Under the pieces are notes generated by a model, which had not been told where the DNA came from, searched no databases, and worked only from the letters and a program-made list of their open reading frames with translations. A stretch of 64,000 nucleotides of DNA. Origin: Aulosira sp. FACHB-615. Its GTDB lineage: Bacteria > Cyanobacteriota > Cyanobacteriia > Cyanobacteriales > Nostocaceae. A program made the position numbers and the translations under genes. Positions 34,900 through 44,203 of the stretch are shown here, piece by piece (position 1 is the first letter of the stretch; each line of letters starts with the position of its first letter). The stretch is taken from positions 1-64,000 of the forward strand of contig NZ_JACJSE010000027.1 in the NCBI RefSeq assembly GCF_014698045.1, read 5' to 3'.

Positions 34900-35382
34900 T
34901 TAGAAAAGTCCCAAGGTCAAGGATTTGTCTAAAGGTAAAGCTGCGCCAATACCCAACCACAAAGTTACCAAAGTGCCAAACAGAAATACTGTAGTTGCAA
35001 CTGGGCGACGGAAGGGGTTTTGGAACTTATTCACGCTCTCAATAAAGGGAATCAGAATTAGTCCCAGGGGTACGGAAGCCATTGCGAGAACTCCCAACAA
35101 TTTGTTAGGAAGCGATCGCAAAATTTGGAATACAGGGTACAAGTACCACTCTGGTAGAATTTCCAGTGGTGTAGCGAAAGGATCTGCTGGTTCACCTGTC
35201 ATTGCTGGATCTAGTACAGCTAGAGCCACAATACAAGCGAAAGATCCCATAATTACAACTGGGAATATATAAAGTAGGTCATTGGGCCAAGCGGGTTCAC
35301 CATAATAGTTGTGACCCATTCCCTTAGCCAGCTTGGCTCTTAAGATAGGATCGCTCAGATCGGGTTTTTTCTGTGTTGCCAT
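34900..35382 (-). CDS. petD: Cytochrome b6-f complex subunit IV
   Basis: A 160-residue thylakoid protein with three transmembrane helices. It carries the invariant PEWY motif of the quinol-oxidation site (ILPEWYLYPVFQIL) and KKPDLSDPxLRAKLAKGMGHNYYGEPAWPNDL at the N-terminus. With PetB it forms the split cytochrome b core of the complex transferring electrons from plastoquinol to plastocyanin or cytochrome c6. Separated by 227 bp from petB on the same strand, the standard petBD operon order. Confidence 0.98.
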   Translation of the reverse strand: MATQKKPDLSDPILRAKLAKGMGHNYYGEPAWPNDLLYIFPVVIMGSFACIVALAVLDPAMTGEPADPFATPLEILPEWYLYPVFQILRSLPNKLLGVLAMASVPLGLILIPFIESVNKFQNPFRRPVATTVFLFGTLVTLWLGIGAALPLDKSLTLGLF

Positions 35383-35609
35383 TTTTAAATGCGTTCTCCT
35401 GCTGAATTTCAGTTAAAGCATTGATGTTAGCCATTTGCTTTGAGGCTTCCCCAGTCTTGTCAGACGGGGGAATAGCCATTATTTCTTAGTCAAACTGTCT
35501 GTGATTTTTTACTGATGTGCCATATCTAATTGTTCATCAGTTTAAAACAAACAAATTTGTCTGGAAATAGCTAATGCCTGTTCACATTTTGGCTGAACCA
35601 ACAATGAAA

Positions 35610-36257
35610 TTACAAAGGCCCGGAAATGCCTTGTTTGCGAATCATCAAGAAGTGGAACAGCATGAAGACTGCAATTAGCCAAGGTAGAACAAAGGTGTGG
35701 GCGCTGTAGTAACGAGTTAATGTTCCTTGACCAACACTAGAACCACCGCGCAACAAATCAGAAATCAATGTCCCAACAACAGGAATCGCTTCTGGTACAC
35801 CACTCACGATTTTCACAGCCCAGTATCCTACTTGATCCCAAGGCAGAGAGTAGCCGGTTACTCCAAAGGAAACGGTGATCACAGCCATGATGACACCACT
35901 TACCCAGGTTAATTCGCGGGGCTTTTTAAAACCACCAGTTAAGTAAACCCGGAAAACGTGCAGAATCATCATTAACACCATCATGCTGGCAGACCAACGG
36001 TGGATGGAGCGAATCAGCCAACCGAAGTTTACTTCGTTCATGATGTACTGTACAGAAGCATAAGCTTCTGTAACTGTTGGTCTGTAGTAGAACGTCATTG
36101 CGAATCCAGTAGCAAACTGGATGAGAAAACAGACTAGAGTAATTCCACCCAGACAGTAAAAGATGTTGACGTGGGGAGGGACGTACTTGCTTGTTACGTC
36201 TTCAGCAAGCGCCTGAATTTCCAAGCGTTCCTCAAACCAGTCGTAAACGTTGGCCAT
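35610..36257 (-). CDS. petB: Cytochrome b6
   Basis: A 215-residue, four-helix cytochrome. Heme ligands are all present at canonical positions: H86, H100, H187 and H202, with C35 for covalent attachment of heme c_i near the stromal face. Length is exactly typical. It forms the electron-transfer core of the cytochrome b6f complex with PetD downstream. It is divergent from ctpA, with a 366-bp shared upstream region. Confidence 0.99.
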   Translation of the reverse strand: MANVYDWFEERLEIQALAEDVTSKYVPPHVNIFYCLGGITLVCFLIQFATGFAMTFYYRPTVTEAYASVQYIMNEVNFGWLIRSIHRWSASMMVLMMILHVFRVYLTGGFKKPRELTWVSGVIMAVITVSFGVTGYSLPWDQVGYWAVKIVSGVPEAIPVVGTLISDLLRGGSSVGQGTLTRYYSAHTFVLPWLIAVFMLFHFLMIRKQGISGPL

Positions 36258-36623
36258 ACAATCTCAAGTTCCTAAAAAATCGGTTGCGGTTGATAAATCT
36301 CCCAATTGGCAATTTTGGGATTTTCACAAAAAGGTTGTTTGTTTGGTTTTTTTGCTTTCAGAGTGATGAGCGTTTTCAGCAACTTAACACTCTGTAAATA
36401 TGAAATATATGGCGTTCTCTTTGCAACCAAACACTTCAAATGCCAGTTCCAAAGAAGATTTTATCGTTTGTAGAGTGCCTTGTGTACTCATAGATTGCCT
36501 TAACAATTTGATGAGAGCAATGCACTACTTCTATAAAAAAAGTAACATAGTCGAGAGATAGATTTCATCAACAACGAGAGAACTGGGCAGTTCGATACAA
36601 TTTGGGTTCAGGTGGAATTGAGA
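36258..36623. promoter_or_regulatory. Divergent petB/ctpA upstream region
   Basis: No gene is visible. The segment must contain the promoter for petBD and that for ctpA. An AGGTGG ribosome binding site (36610-36615) precedes the ctpA ATG at 36624. I do not see an unambiguous operator. Confidence 0.6.
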
Positions 36624-37871
36624 ATGGGGTTCATGCAAAAGTACGTTTTTCGGGTGGTTTTGTCACTATTTTTGGGATTTTGTTTGGCGCTTGGCGGGTT
36701 TATCCCAACGGCCACAGCATTGACCAGTGAACAAAAGCTTGTTTCAGAAGTTTGGCGCATTGTCAATCGGACTTATTTAGACGACACATTTAATCATCAA
36801 AACTGGGCAAGTGTGAGACAAAAGGTGCTAGAGAAGCCTTTGACTAACAAAGAAGCTGCTTACACGTCCATTCAGTCCATGCTCAAGAGTCTAGATGATC
36901 CTTTTACCCGTTTTTTAGATCCAGAACAGTACCGTAGCTTGCAGGTCAATACTTCTGGAGAATTAACTGGAGTTGGGTTGCAAATCGCCCTCAATCCCCA
37001 AACAGGTCAATTAGAGGTGGTTTCGCCGATTGAAGGTTCACCAGCCGAGAAAGCCGGCATTAGACCGCGCGATCGCATTCTCAAAATTGAAGGATTTTCC
37101 ACAGAGAATTTAACTTTGGATGAAGCAGCAGCCAGGATGCGCGGCCCCATTGGCAGTTTAGTAACGCTGTTAATTGAGCGTGATGGCGAAGCACAGCGAG
37201 AAGTGAGTATAGTGCGCGATCGCATTGAACTTAACCCAGTTGTTGCCCAATTGCGTACTTCTTCTCAAGGCACATCCATTGGCTATCTTCGCCTGACTCA
37301 ATTTAACGCCAACGCCTCTACAGAGTTGGCACACGCTATTAATAGTCTAGAGAAAAAAGGCGCTGCTGCCTATATTTTAGATTTACGCAATAATCCAGGG
37401 GGACTTTTACAGGCTGGCGTGGAAATTGCGCGGCTGTGGTTAGATTCTGGCACCATTGTCTACACAGTGAATCGTCAAGGTATTCAAGGAAGTTTTGAAG
37501 CTTTTGGCCCAGCACTCACAAAAGACCCCTTAGTAATTCTGGTCAATCAAGGAACTGCTAGTGCTAGTGAAATTCTCGCTGGCGCATTGCAAGATAATGG
37601 CCGCGCCCAATTAGTAGGCGAAACTACATTTGGTAAAGGCTTAATTCAATCTTTATTTGAACTGTCAGATGGTTCTGGTTTAGCAGTCACAATTGCTAAA
37701 TATGAAACTCCCCAACATCGAGATATTAATAAACTCGGAATTAAGCCAGATAAAATAGTTACCCAACAACCCATTACCCGCGATCAACTTGCCACAGAAG
37801 CAGATTCCCAATATCAAGCCGCCGTCGAGATATTGGCACAGAATCCTTTAGTTGTGGGGAGTCGGGAGTAG
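36624..37871 (+). CDS. ctpA: Carboxy-terminal processing protease CtpA (S41)
   Basis: About 415 residues from ATG 36624 (GTG 36612 extends the frame). A signal peptide (ends near ATA) is followed by an N-terminal helical domain, a PDZ domain (about 90-175, GVGLQIALN) and the S41 catalytic domain. The Ser-Lys dyad is S313 in GTASASEI and K338, 25 residues later, in TTFGKG. CtpA removes the C-terminal extension of D1 in the thylakoid lumen, allowing manganese cluster assembly. Location next to petBD is a conserved cyanobacterial arrangement. Confidence 0.95.
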   Translation: MGFMQKYVFRVVLSLFLGFCLALGGFIPTATALTSEQKLVSEVWRIVNRTYLDDTFNHQNWASVRQKVLEKPLTNKEAAYTSIQSMLKSLDDPFTRFLDPEQYRSLQVNTSGELTGVGLQIALNPQTGQLEVVSPIEGSPAEKAGIRPRDRILKIEGFSTENLTLDEAAARMRGPIGSLVTLLIERDGEAQREVSIVRDRIELNPVVAQLRTSSQGTSIGYLRLTQFNANASTELAHAINSLEKKGAAAYILDLRNNPGGLLQAGVEIARLWLDSGTIVYTVNRQGIQGSFEAFGPALTKDPLVILVNQGTASASEILAGALQDNGRAQLVGETTFGKGLIQSLFELSDGSGLAVTIAKYETPQHRDINKLGIKPDKIVTQQPITRDQLATEADSQYQAAVEILAQNPLVVGSRE

Positions 37872-37916
37872 GGGAAGAATGTAGGTTTTTTACAATCTGC
37901 CTGGAAATGGGAGAAG

Positions 37917-37952
37917 GGAGACAAGGGAGACAAGGGAGACAAGGTAGATAAG
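37917..37952. repeat. 9-bp tandem repeat (GGAGACAAG)
   Basis: Three GGAGACAAG units and one GTAGATAAG. It is the reverse complement of the CTTGTCTCC/CTTATCTAC units at 32201-32272. A CTACTCCC-type degenerate repeat follows at about 38003-38040. Confidence 0.85.
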
Positions 37953-38040
37953 AGAGAAAAAGTTAACATGAAAGTCTTGACTCAGCCTTTGATCAAAAAC
38001 TTTCCCCTTCCTACTCCCCACTCCCTACTCCCTATTCCCT

Positions 38041-38727
38041 CTATAAAATTGCCTGTACCTGTAACAAGTCGGAGAAATCCAAGGCAGCTAAACGCTGATA
38101 TGCTTGGTCTATCACACGCTTACCTCTCAGAAAACCTGTATTTGCACCCGGACAAAGATACTCAAGGGTGTCTGGGGTAAAGCGTTCTAGTAAAGATTGA
38201 ACATTTTTAATTTGTCGAGGCCAGTGAAAGGTTTTAGCGGTACGTAATGGTACTGGTTCACCCTGTTGATTGGGTAATAAATGCCGACCAGAAAATAAAA
38301 CGCCGCCGAATGTGCTGTCATAAAGACAAGCGGAACCAGGAGAATGCCCTGGTGTCCAAATAATTTGGGTTGTGGAAGTAAGAATAATTTCTTGGGTAAA
38401 GGTCGTAACAGTTAAATTAGGTAATAAATAGGCTTCTTGTTCTTGAATGATCACCTCACAACCCAAAGCTTGCTGGAGTTCTGGGGTTTTGCCAATGGCA
38501 CCACGGTGCGTAATCACTAACCAGCGTACACCCCCATGCGATCGCAAAAAATCCAGATTTATTTGTTCTAACGCTGGGCAATCGATGAGGATATTCCCTT
38601 CATTTCTTACAATGAAATAGGAGGTTCCTCCCAATGTGTCCCGATTTGGCACAAAAGCAAAAATGCTGTCAAGTACAGGCCGTGGTGCTTTAGCATGATG
38701 ACCGGGTGGTTGAGGTAAGGAACCCAT
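38041..38727 (-). CDS. Metallo-beta-lactamase-fold protein with degenerate metal site
   Basis: A 228-residue MBL-fold protein. Fold elements are clear (TSYFIVRNEGNILIDCPAL, TPGHSPGSACLY, GGVLFSGRHLLPN). The usual metal-binding HxHxDH box is replaced by THRGAIGKTPEL, so most of the first metal site is missing. Only the THR His and the GHSPGS and GRH histidines remain. It may bind one metal or have lost hydrolase activity. The gene ends within the TATTCCC-rich repeat downstream of ctpA, convergent with it. Confidence 0.8.
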   Translation of the reverse strand: MGSLPQPPGHHAKAPRPVLDSIFAFVPNRDTLGGTSYFIVRNEGNILIDCPALEQINLDFLRSHGGVRWLVITHRGAIGKTPELQQALGCEVIIQEQEAYLLPNLTVTTFTQEIILTSTTQIIWTPGHSPGSACLYDSTFGGVLFSGRHLLPNQQGEPVPLRTAKTFHWPRQIKNVQSLLERFTPDTLEYLCPGANTGFLRGKRVIDQAYQRLAALDFSDLLQVQAIL

Positions 38728-38983
38728 GAGAAAAACTATACAAAAATGAGGAGTGCTACAAATTTAATCACAGAGTTGAACTACTGATCTAATTTTCGGC
38801 TTGAGATTGTCAAACCGTTGTTTTATTAGCTTTTGTGCAGTTCATCTGTGGTCATGATGGAACAAATTGGTACTAAAAAATTCTGCCTTAATAGTTAACT
38901 ATTGTTAAAAATTGGGGTTTGAGATTCTGCTTTGTGGTGGTGACACTACTGGTGGGATATTTTTCCAAATTATTAAAGAAAAC

Positions 38984-40462
38984 ATGAATTTTTGGTTTCT
39001 CCTCCTCCTAGGACTAGCTACTTATTTGATGGTGCAACGCAGTGCGCTTGGCATTACACGTACGCCTGTTTGGTTGTTATGGCTAGTTTTAATGACACCA
39101 GCATTACTATTGACTGGATGGACAGCCAGATATGGCATTAAACAACCTCCGCCACCATCACTGATTATCGGTTCTTCTATTGTTTGTCTCTTGTTATACT
39201 GGCTGTTATTTCAATGGGGGCGAACAGCGTCAACAGATAAGCAAACTGAACCTCAAACTCCCAAACCAGAATCGGTTATCCATCCTACCGCAGAACCAGT
39301 ACCAGTGCGTCCCATTGAACCTACCGAAGAAAGCCAGCTACGAAATTGTTTTCCTTGGTCTGTATACTATATTCAAAATCTTGAGTATCGACCCCAAGCA
39401 ATTATCTGTCGCGGACAGTTACGCACTACACCGCAGCAAGCTTACCAGCGAATTAAAGCCAACGTCGAATCACAATTTGGCGATCGCTTTTTGCTCATCT
39501 TTCAAGAAGGCATAAATGGTAAGCCCTTTTTTGTCTTAGTGCCTAACTCACAAGCCGCTTCAGCAGTTAATCAAAACAAAACCGAAAAATTAACCAGACC
39601 AGGATTAGCACTTTTACTATTAATTACAACTCTTTTCACGACCACCTTTGTGGGAGCTAGAATTTCTGGGGTTGAACTCACAACATTGCAATCAAATCCC
39701 CAAACTTTGTTAGAAGGATTGCCATATTCCTTGGGATTAATCACAATTTTAGGCACTCACGAACTGGGTCATTACTTAACAGCTAAATTCTACAAAATTC
39801 GCTCAACCCTGCCATATTTTATCCCCATGCCTTTCTTTTTGGGGACTTTCGGTGCGTTCATTCAAATGCGTAGTCCAATTCCTAACCGGAAAGCTTTATT
39901 TGATATCAGCATTGCCGGGCCAATTGCCGGATTTATCGCCACATTACCGATTTTAATCTGGGGTTTAGCTCATTCTGAAATCGTCCCCATGAATGACAAA
40001 ATGGGTATTCTCAATCCTGATGCCTTGAATCCGAAATATTCTATTTTATTAGCTTTGCTTTCTAAGGTAGCTTTAGGCAGTCAACTCACAGCTAAATCTG
40101 CTATTGATTTACATCCTTTAGCTGTAGCTGGTTTTTTAGGATTAATTGTCACAGCCTTAAATTTAATGCCCGTGGGACAACTCGATGGCGGACACATTGT
40201 TCATGCAATGTTTGGACAACGCACCGCTATGATGATTGGTCAAATAGCGCGATTGTTACTGCTATTACTATCTTTGGTACAGTCAGAATTTTTTGTTTGG
40301 GCAATAATTTTATTATTTATGCCGCTAGTTGATGAACCAGCATTAAATGATGTTAGTGAATTGGATAATGGACGCGATATTTTGGGATTAATGGCGATGG
40401 CTTTATTAATTATCATTATTTTGCCACTACCACAGGCGATCGCTAACTTACTCCAAATTTAA
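38984..40462 (+). CDS. Site-2 protease family (M50) membrane metalloprotease
   Basis: About 492 residues from ATG 38984, preceded by AAAGAAAA; an upstream TTG at 38912 is unlikely. N-terminal transmembrane helices, a soluble linker rich in Pro/Thr/Glu (about 80-115), then a multi-helix core with zinc ligands H259-E260-L-G-H263 and the distal NLMPVGQLDGGH motif that supplies the third (Asp) ligand. This is the plant EGY-like/cyanobacterial S2P group, which cleaves transmembrane proteins, often anti-sigma factors. The substrate is unknown. Confidence 0.92.
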   Translation: MNFWFLLLLGLATYLMVQRSALGITRTPVWLLWLVLMTPALLLTGWTARYGIKQPPPPSLIIGSSIVCLLLYWLLFQWGRTASTDKQTEPQTPKPESVIHPTAEPVPVRPIEPTEESQLRNCFPWSVYYIQNLEYRPQAIICRGQLRTTPQQAYQRIKANVESQFGDRFLLIFQEGINGKPFFVLVPNSQAASAVNQNKTEKLTRPGLALLLLITTLFTTTFVGARISGVELTTLQSNPQTLLEGLPYSLGLITILGTHELGHYLTAKFYKIRSTLPYFIPMPFFLGTFGAFIQMRSPIPNRKALFDISIAGPIAGFIATLPILIWGLAHSEIVPMNDKMGILNPDALNPKYSILLALLSKVALGSQLTAKSAIDLHPLAVAGFLGLIVTALNLMPVGQLDGGHIVHAMFGQRTAMMIGQIARLLLLLLSLVQSEFFVWAIILLFMPLVDEPALNDVSELDNGRDILGLMAMALLIIIILPLPQAIANLLQI

Positions 40463-40591
40463 ACATCCTTCCAAACGATACCTACTGACTAAATTGATAG
40501 TAGCCCACCCTGCTAGGAGCGATCGCTAATTAATAAATTCGGCGATGCCGTACTCTCACCGCTAAGGCCTTCTACAAGATTAGCGATCGCA

Positions 40592-40879
40592 CTAATAGAC
40601 ATCATCATGATCACCCACATTTAGTAGGAGAATTGCGTCTTCTTTGCCTTCTTCTTGGTTAGCCACAAATTCAAAAAGAATGCGATAGCTGTAGTCAATG
40701 GAGCAAGCCCAAATTCCAGCAAACTCGCCTGAAAGCTTATGAGTTTTCAACGTAGGATGGAAAGGATCTGTGGCAAGTTGTTCTAGAGTTTCTTCAATCA
40801 AGGTGCGTAATTGAGGATTTTGACGTACCATACGCTTAAAAGCACGTAGAGATTTTGGACTCCAAGCGATTTCTCTCAA
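40592..40879 (-). CDS. RelE/ParE-family toxin
   Basis: A 95-residue type II toxin of the RelE superfamily: AWSPKSLRAFKRMVRQNPQL, then TDPFHPTLKTHKLSGEFAGIWACSIDYSYRILFEF, and a GDHDDVY end resembling the YafQ/RelE pattern with catalytic His near the C-terminus. It starts at TTG 40879, overlapping the antitoxin stop by four bases (TTGA), so the two are translationally coupled. Such toxins cleave ribosome-bound mRNA. It sits between conserved chromosomal genes. Confidence 0.88.
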   Translation of the reverse strand: MREIAWSPKSLRAFKRMVRQNPQLRTLIEETLEQLATDPFHPTLKTHKLSGEFAGIWACSIDYSYRILFEFVANQEEGKEDAILLLNVGDHDDVY

Positions 40880-41100
40880 GCATCCAACTCCGCTAAAAAG
40901 TCTTTCACAGAACCGTATTTAATTCCGCCTTCTGCAACCTCTTGGCGAATTTCTTGGACTTCTTCCAAAAGCTGCTGGCGTTGTTTTCTATGCAAGCGTT
41001 TTGCTAAAATTTCTAGTAATGATTGCTGTTCTTCTAGCGATAAGGATTCTGCAACATCGATCGCATTTTGCAGTCGAGAAGTTTTGGAGATATCTGTCAT
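40876..41100 (-). CDS. Antitoxin of the RelE-type pair
   Basis: A 74-residue, mostly helical, charged protein upstream of the toxin gene. The antitoxin-typical order (antitoxin first, 4-bp overlap) and length support the call. It has no recognised DNA-binding fold in its N-terminus (SLSLEEQQSLLEILAKRLHRKQ); the C-terminal GSVKDFLAELD segment could wrap the toxin. Confidence 0.85.
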   Translation of the reverse strand: MTDISKTSRLQNAIDVAESLSLEEQQSLLEILAKRLHRKQRQQLLEEVQEIRQEVAEGGIKYGSVKDFLAELDA

Positions 41101-41453
41101 TGTTGACTTAAATTAGGTTATTCAGGCTAATTTAATCATAGTTGCTTCTGCCTGCGATCGCTCACAACTATCCCCAACTATGAGCGATGTCTGAAGACAA
41201 GCCACTCCGTGTCTACGCACTTGTAATTTTTACTGGCTGTCCTATGGCTTTATTGTCCACGTCCTGGTTTGTAATCTGTGAGAATCTGGAATGTTGGCAC
41301 GGGCAACTGTGAAGAGATTATCCAATGCACAAATAACGGAATGTCGGTGCATTGGCATCCAGTCAAGGACTTGGTAGCGATCGAAAAGTAAAAATTATGG
41401 CTTAAAAATTCGGTTTTCATCAAAAATATGACATTCATAGAGATTCCAGTCAG
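41101..41453. other. Intergenic region upstream of the toxin-antitoxin pair
   Basis: No gene with support. Contains HIP1-like GCGATCGC and a CTACGCAC motif. A 76-codon minus frame (41250-41480) has no coding character. Confidence 0.55.
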
Positions 41454-41494
41454 AAAAAGTAGAGACGTGCAACATCGCACGTCTCTACTTTTTT
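41454..41494 (-). terminator. 17-bp hairpin, terminator of the CpcS-type lyase gene
   Basis: AAAAAGTAGAGACGTGC (41454-41470), loop AACATC, then the exact reverse complement (41477-41493). On the minus strand it follows the lyase stop (41493-41495) and ends in a U-run, as an intrinsic terminator should. The GTAGAGA/TCTCTAC core links it to the palindrome at 9522-9549. Confidence 0.85.
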
Positions 41495-42056
41495 AGGAAG
41501 CTGAATTACTAACTTCTGCTGCTTTTGTCGCAGCTGAAGCACCACCCATCCGAATTTCTGAAGTAAAGGAAGCCATACTAAAGCCACCAAAGCGTTTGAG
41601 AATACTAACGCGCATTCTTAAATTGGGACTGGCAAACCACAGACGTTCTTCCGACCACATAGTTTCGTATTCTGTGGTTAAAGTTAATGCGTCATCACTA
41701 CCCATTTTGTAACGACCGGCGACAGGCGCTTTTTCGGCATAACCCATTTCGCGCAGTAATCTACCTTCATTGGGATTATCAGCATCGGGGACAGTAACTA
41801 GCACCGTTGAACCTGTGTGTTTTTCTTCATCCCATTCCATTGTGCCGTTCCAGGTGACTCTTGCACCACAGGTAGCTTCACTGGGGTTCACTTCGTACTG
41901 TTGACACAGTTTGATCACTTCGGGATGATCTGCTGCCAACATCTCAATTACAATATCGGATTTACCATCTTCAGACTGTTTAAATGCTAAGTGATGGCTA
42001 GTGCGGTGTGAAAACCATTTACCAGCACTTAATTCAAAAAACTCTTCAATATTCAT
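41493..42056 (-). CDS. cpcS: Phycobiliprotein lyase, CpcS/CpeS family
   Basis: A 187-residue lipocalin-like chromophore lyase: MNIEEFFELSAGKWFSHRTSHHLAF, EMLAADHPEVIKLCQQYEV, GTMEWDEEKHTGSTVLVTVPD and WFASPNLRMRVSILKRFGG are typical of the S-type lyase family. These attach phycocyanobilin to Cys-84 equivalents of phycobiliproteins. The neighbouring HEAT-repeat gene (same strand, upstream) also relates to phycobilisome maintenance. A strong terminator follows the stop. Confidence 0.92.
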   Translation of the reverse strand: MNIEEFFELSAGKWFSHRTSHHLAFKQSEDGKSDIVIEMLAADHPEVIKLCQQYEVNPSEATCGARVTWNGTMEWDEEKHTGSTVLVTVPDADNPNEGRLLREMGYAEKAPVAGRYKMGSDDALTLTTEYETMWSEERLWFASPNLRMRVSILKRFGGFSMASFTSEIRMGGASAATKAAEVSNSAS

Positions 42057-42127
42057 GAATTAAATTACCCTGCATCGAAATACTAAAAGTCCCTCTTATT
42101 ATTAAAAGGTAGCAGGAGAAGGAAATT

Positions 42128-42808
42128 TTATGTTTGCTTGCCTTTTTCTTCAATTCGCTTGAGGCCGATTCTTGCTGCTTCGGCAACGTTAGGATGACTA
42201 TCTTTCTCTAAATATTTTAAAGCGGAGATACTCTTGGGAGTTGGCAGATTCCCCAAAGCTTCTGCCAGTCTTTGTCTAACGAACCAATCATCTGACTGAG
42301 CAAATTTGAGAATACTATCAACTGCTTCTAAGTCGCCAATTTCACCGAGTGCAGAAATCGCTGCTTCTTTTAAAACCGCTTCATTACTATCCAAAGCCTG
42401 TAAGAGAATTTGACGGGCGCGTGGATCTTTCAGATTGCCTAAAGCGACAGCTGCACTAAAGCGGACTAGCCAATCAGTATCTTCATAAAATGCCCTAGCT
42501 AATGCTTCAAATGCTCTGGTATCACCTAAATAGCCCAATGCACCAGCAGCATCGGCACGAATGCCATAATCAGGGTCAGTTTGCAAAATTCTGACCAAAA
42601 TAGCGTAGCATTCGTCAGTTTGCTTAACTCCCAAGGCAAAGATAGCCATAGAACGCAGTTGCAGAGAATCGTCATCTAAGACTTTTTTAATTAAAGGGAC
42701 TGCATCTTCAGCAGGGACATCGCGCAGACTGGCAAGTGCAACCATGCGATCGCGTAAGTTTGAACTTTCTAACTGAGCAGAAATTTCCTGTAAGGGTAGA
42801 GCGGCCAT
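42128..42808 (-). CDS. HEAT-repeat protein (CpcE/NblB-like)
   Basis: A 226-residue all-helical protein made of five or so HEAT-like units of about 31 residues (AVPLIKKVLDDDSLQLRSMAIFALG, IRADAAGALGYLGD, VRFSAAVALGNLKD, LKEAAISALGEIGD, VRQRLAEALGNL). The size and order resemble NblB and CpcE/F-type proteins that act on phycobilisomes. An adjacent S-type lyase gene supports such a role, but the precise function is uncertain. There is a 71-bp gap to the lyase gene. Confidence 0.85.
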   Translation of the reverse strand: MAALPLQEISAQLESSNLRDRMVALASLRDVPAEDAVPLIKKVLDDDSLQLRSMAIFALGVKQTDECYAILVRILQTDPDYGIRADAAGALGYLGDTRAFEALARAFYEDTDWLVRFSAAVALGNLKDPRARQILLQALDSNEAVLKEAAISALGEIGDLEAVDSILKFAQSDDWFVRQRLAEALGNLPTPKSISALKYLEKDSHPNVAEAARIGLKRIEEKGKQT

Positions 42809-43160
42809 TTATGATTCAAGCACTTTCTTTACTTATCTTTACTTTAACTGATTTGCCCAGTAGACTGCTGTTATTAATTTTTTTGTTCTGGTATCAGTCC
42901 TCGACTAGCTACTTCTAGTCCCGAATTTCTTACGTATGGGTAGAGAGTGTGGGGAGTGTGGGGGGAAAGATTTCTTCACTATTCTCCCACCCCTCCCACA
43001 CTTCCCACTCCCCTGGATTTCTCACAAGAGAGAAATCCAGGTAGTTTGGCTTGACGACGAGTATCTCCGTAAGGTAAATGATTTATTATACTTAATTCAT
43101 TACATATCTTTGAGGGTGACAGGTAATAAAAATTACTTTATATATAGAACTTATGCAGCC
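42809..43160. other. Intergenic region with strong inverted repeats
   Basis: No gene with support (an open frame from 42936 runs into the CAP gene but lacks coding character). It holds a G-rich/C-rich inverted region (42940-43010) and a 12-bp stem, CCTGGATTTCTC (43012-43023) with GAGAAATCCAGG (43030-43041), 6-nt loop. Confidence 0.6.
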
Positions 43161-43880
43161 ATGATCAAACACATGAAGTTACCATCCTTAATCATCAGCA
43201 TTTTAATTACTATTTGTTACACTCAAATTTTTAAACATAGTATATCTTTAGCAAAATCAGATTTAATTTTAGATGAAGCAGCCAGTTTAAATTTATATTT
43301 AGTAGCTAAGTCAGATGATCTTTCACTTGTAGAACAACAAGTAATTAGTGAGACAAATAAAGTTAGACAAAATCCTAAATCATATATCCCAATTTTGGAA
43401 AGCTATCGCCAGAGGTTTCAAGGTAAACGTGTGAGATTATCATCCAATTCTTACTTAATTACCCAAGAAGGAAGTAAAGCTGTTGATAAAGCGATCGCCT
43501 TTCTGAGATCAGCACGCCCTGTAGGAGCGTTAAGCATATCTAAAGGAATGTCTTTAGCGGCAAAAGCTCATGTTAAAGACCAAGGTAATAAAGGGACTAC
43601 AGGTCATTATGGTAGTGATGGGAGCAGTCCTTTTGATCGCCTAAATCGCTATGGTAAATGGCAGAAGACTGCGGCAGAAAATATCAGCTATGGCCCGAAT
43701 ACAGCCCAAGATATTATCATGCAATTAATTATCGATGATGGAGTTCCATCACGCGGTCATCGTACTAATATCTTTAACCCTGCATTTAAAGTTAGTGGTG
43801 TCGCTTATGGAACTCATAAAAAATATCAAACTATCTGTGTAATTAACTACGCTGGAGATTATCAAGAGAAAGAAAATTAG
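43161..43880 (+). CDS. Secreted CAP/SCP-domain protein
   Basis: About 239 residues from ATG 43161 (ATG 43173 also possible). A signal peptide (MKLPSLIISILITICYT) precedes a CAP (SCP/PR-1) domain: VEQQVISETNKVRQNPKSYIPIL, LAAKAHVKDQGNKGTTGHYG, AAENISYG, and the RGHRTNIFNPAFKVSGVAYG block. The CAP-cavity His and Glu residues are present (the AKAHVKDQ and GHRTN histidines). The function is unknown; CAP proteins often bind sterols or act on cell walls. Confidence 0.88.
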   Translation: MIKHMKLPSLIISILITICYTQIFKHSISLAKSDLILDEAASLNLYLVAKSDDLSLVEQQVISETNKVRQNPKSYIPILESYRQRFQGKRVRLSSNSYLITQEGSKAVDKAIAFLRSARPVGALSISKGMSLAAKAHVKDQGNKGTTGHYGSDGSSPFDRLNRYGKWQKTAAENISYGPNTAQDIIMQLIIDDGVPSRGHRTNIFNPAFKVSGVAYGTHKKYQTICVINYAGDYQEKEN

Positions 43881-44203
43881 ACTGGCAAATCTCTGTTAAC
43901 TATGTCAAGATGAATCAATGCGTTGTGGCAAGGAGAACAATGGTTTAATCAAAAAATCCCTGAAATTTAAGTGATTTTACTAGGTATATTACTGCTATAA
44001 ATTAAATTTAAATATCTGACTACTAAAACCTTGAAGCAAGGTAGATTTGCCTGACTCCATAAAATAAGTATTTTTGCTATGTAAAATAGTATACGTTTGT
44101 TTTATCCTAGATACTGGAGCAAGTATTCAACAAAAAGCAAGTGACTGAAACAAGTAAGATTTTTCAACATTCAATCCAGGATACGAGATTTTGAGGAAGA
44201 GCA
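43881..44203. other. Leader of the GGDEF-EAL gene
   Basis: About 320 bp without a gene. A GAGGAAG ribosome binding site lies directly upstream of the ATG at 44204. Confidence 0.6.

Noticed and set aside
37968..38180. 70-codon plus ORF
   Set aside because: Formed mainly by the CTACTCCC repeat and overlaps the well-supported MBL gene antisense.
42936..43160. 75-residue N-terminal extension of the CAP protein
   Set aside because: The extension is translated repeat DNA and the signal peptide begins only at 43161/43173.
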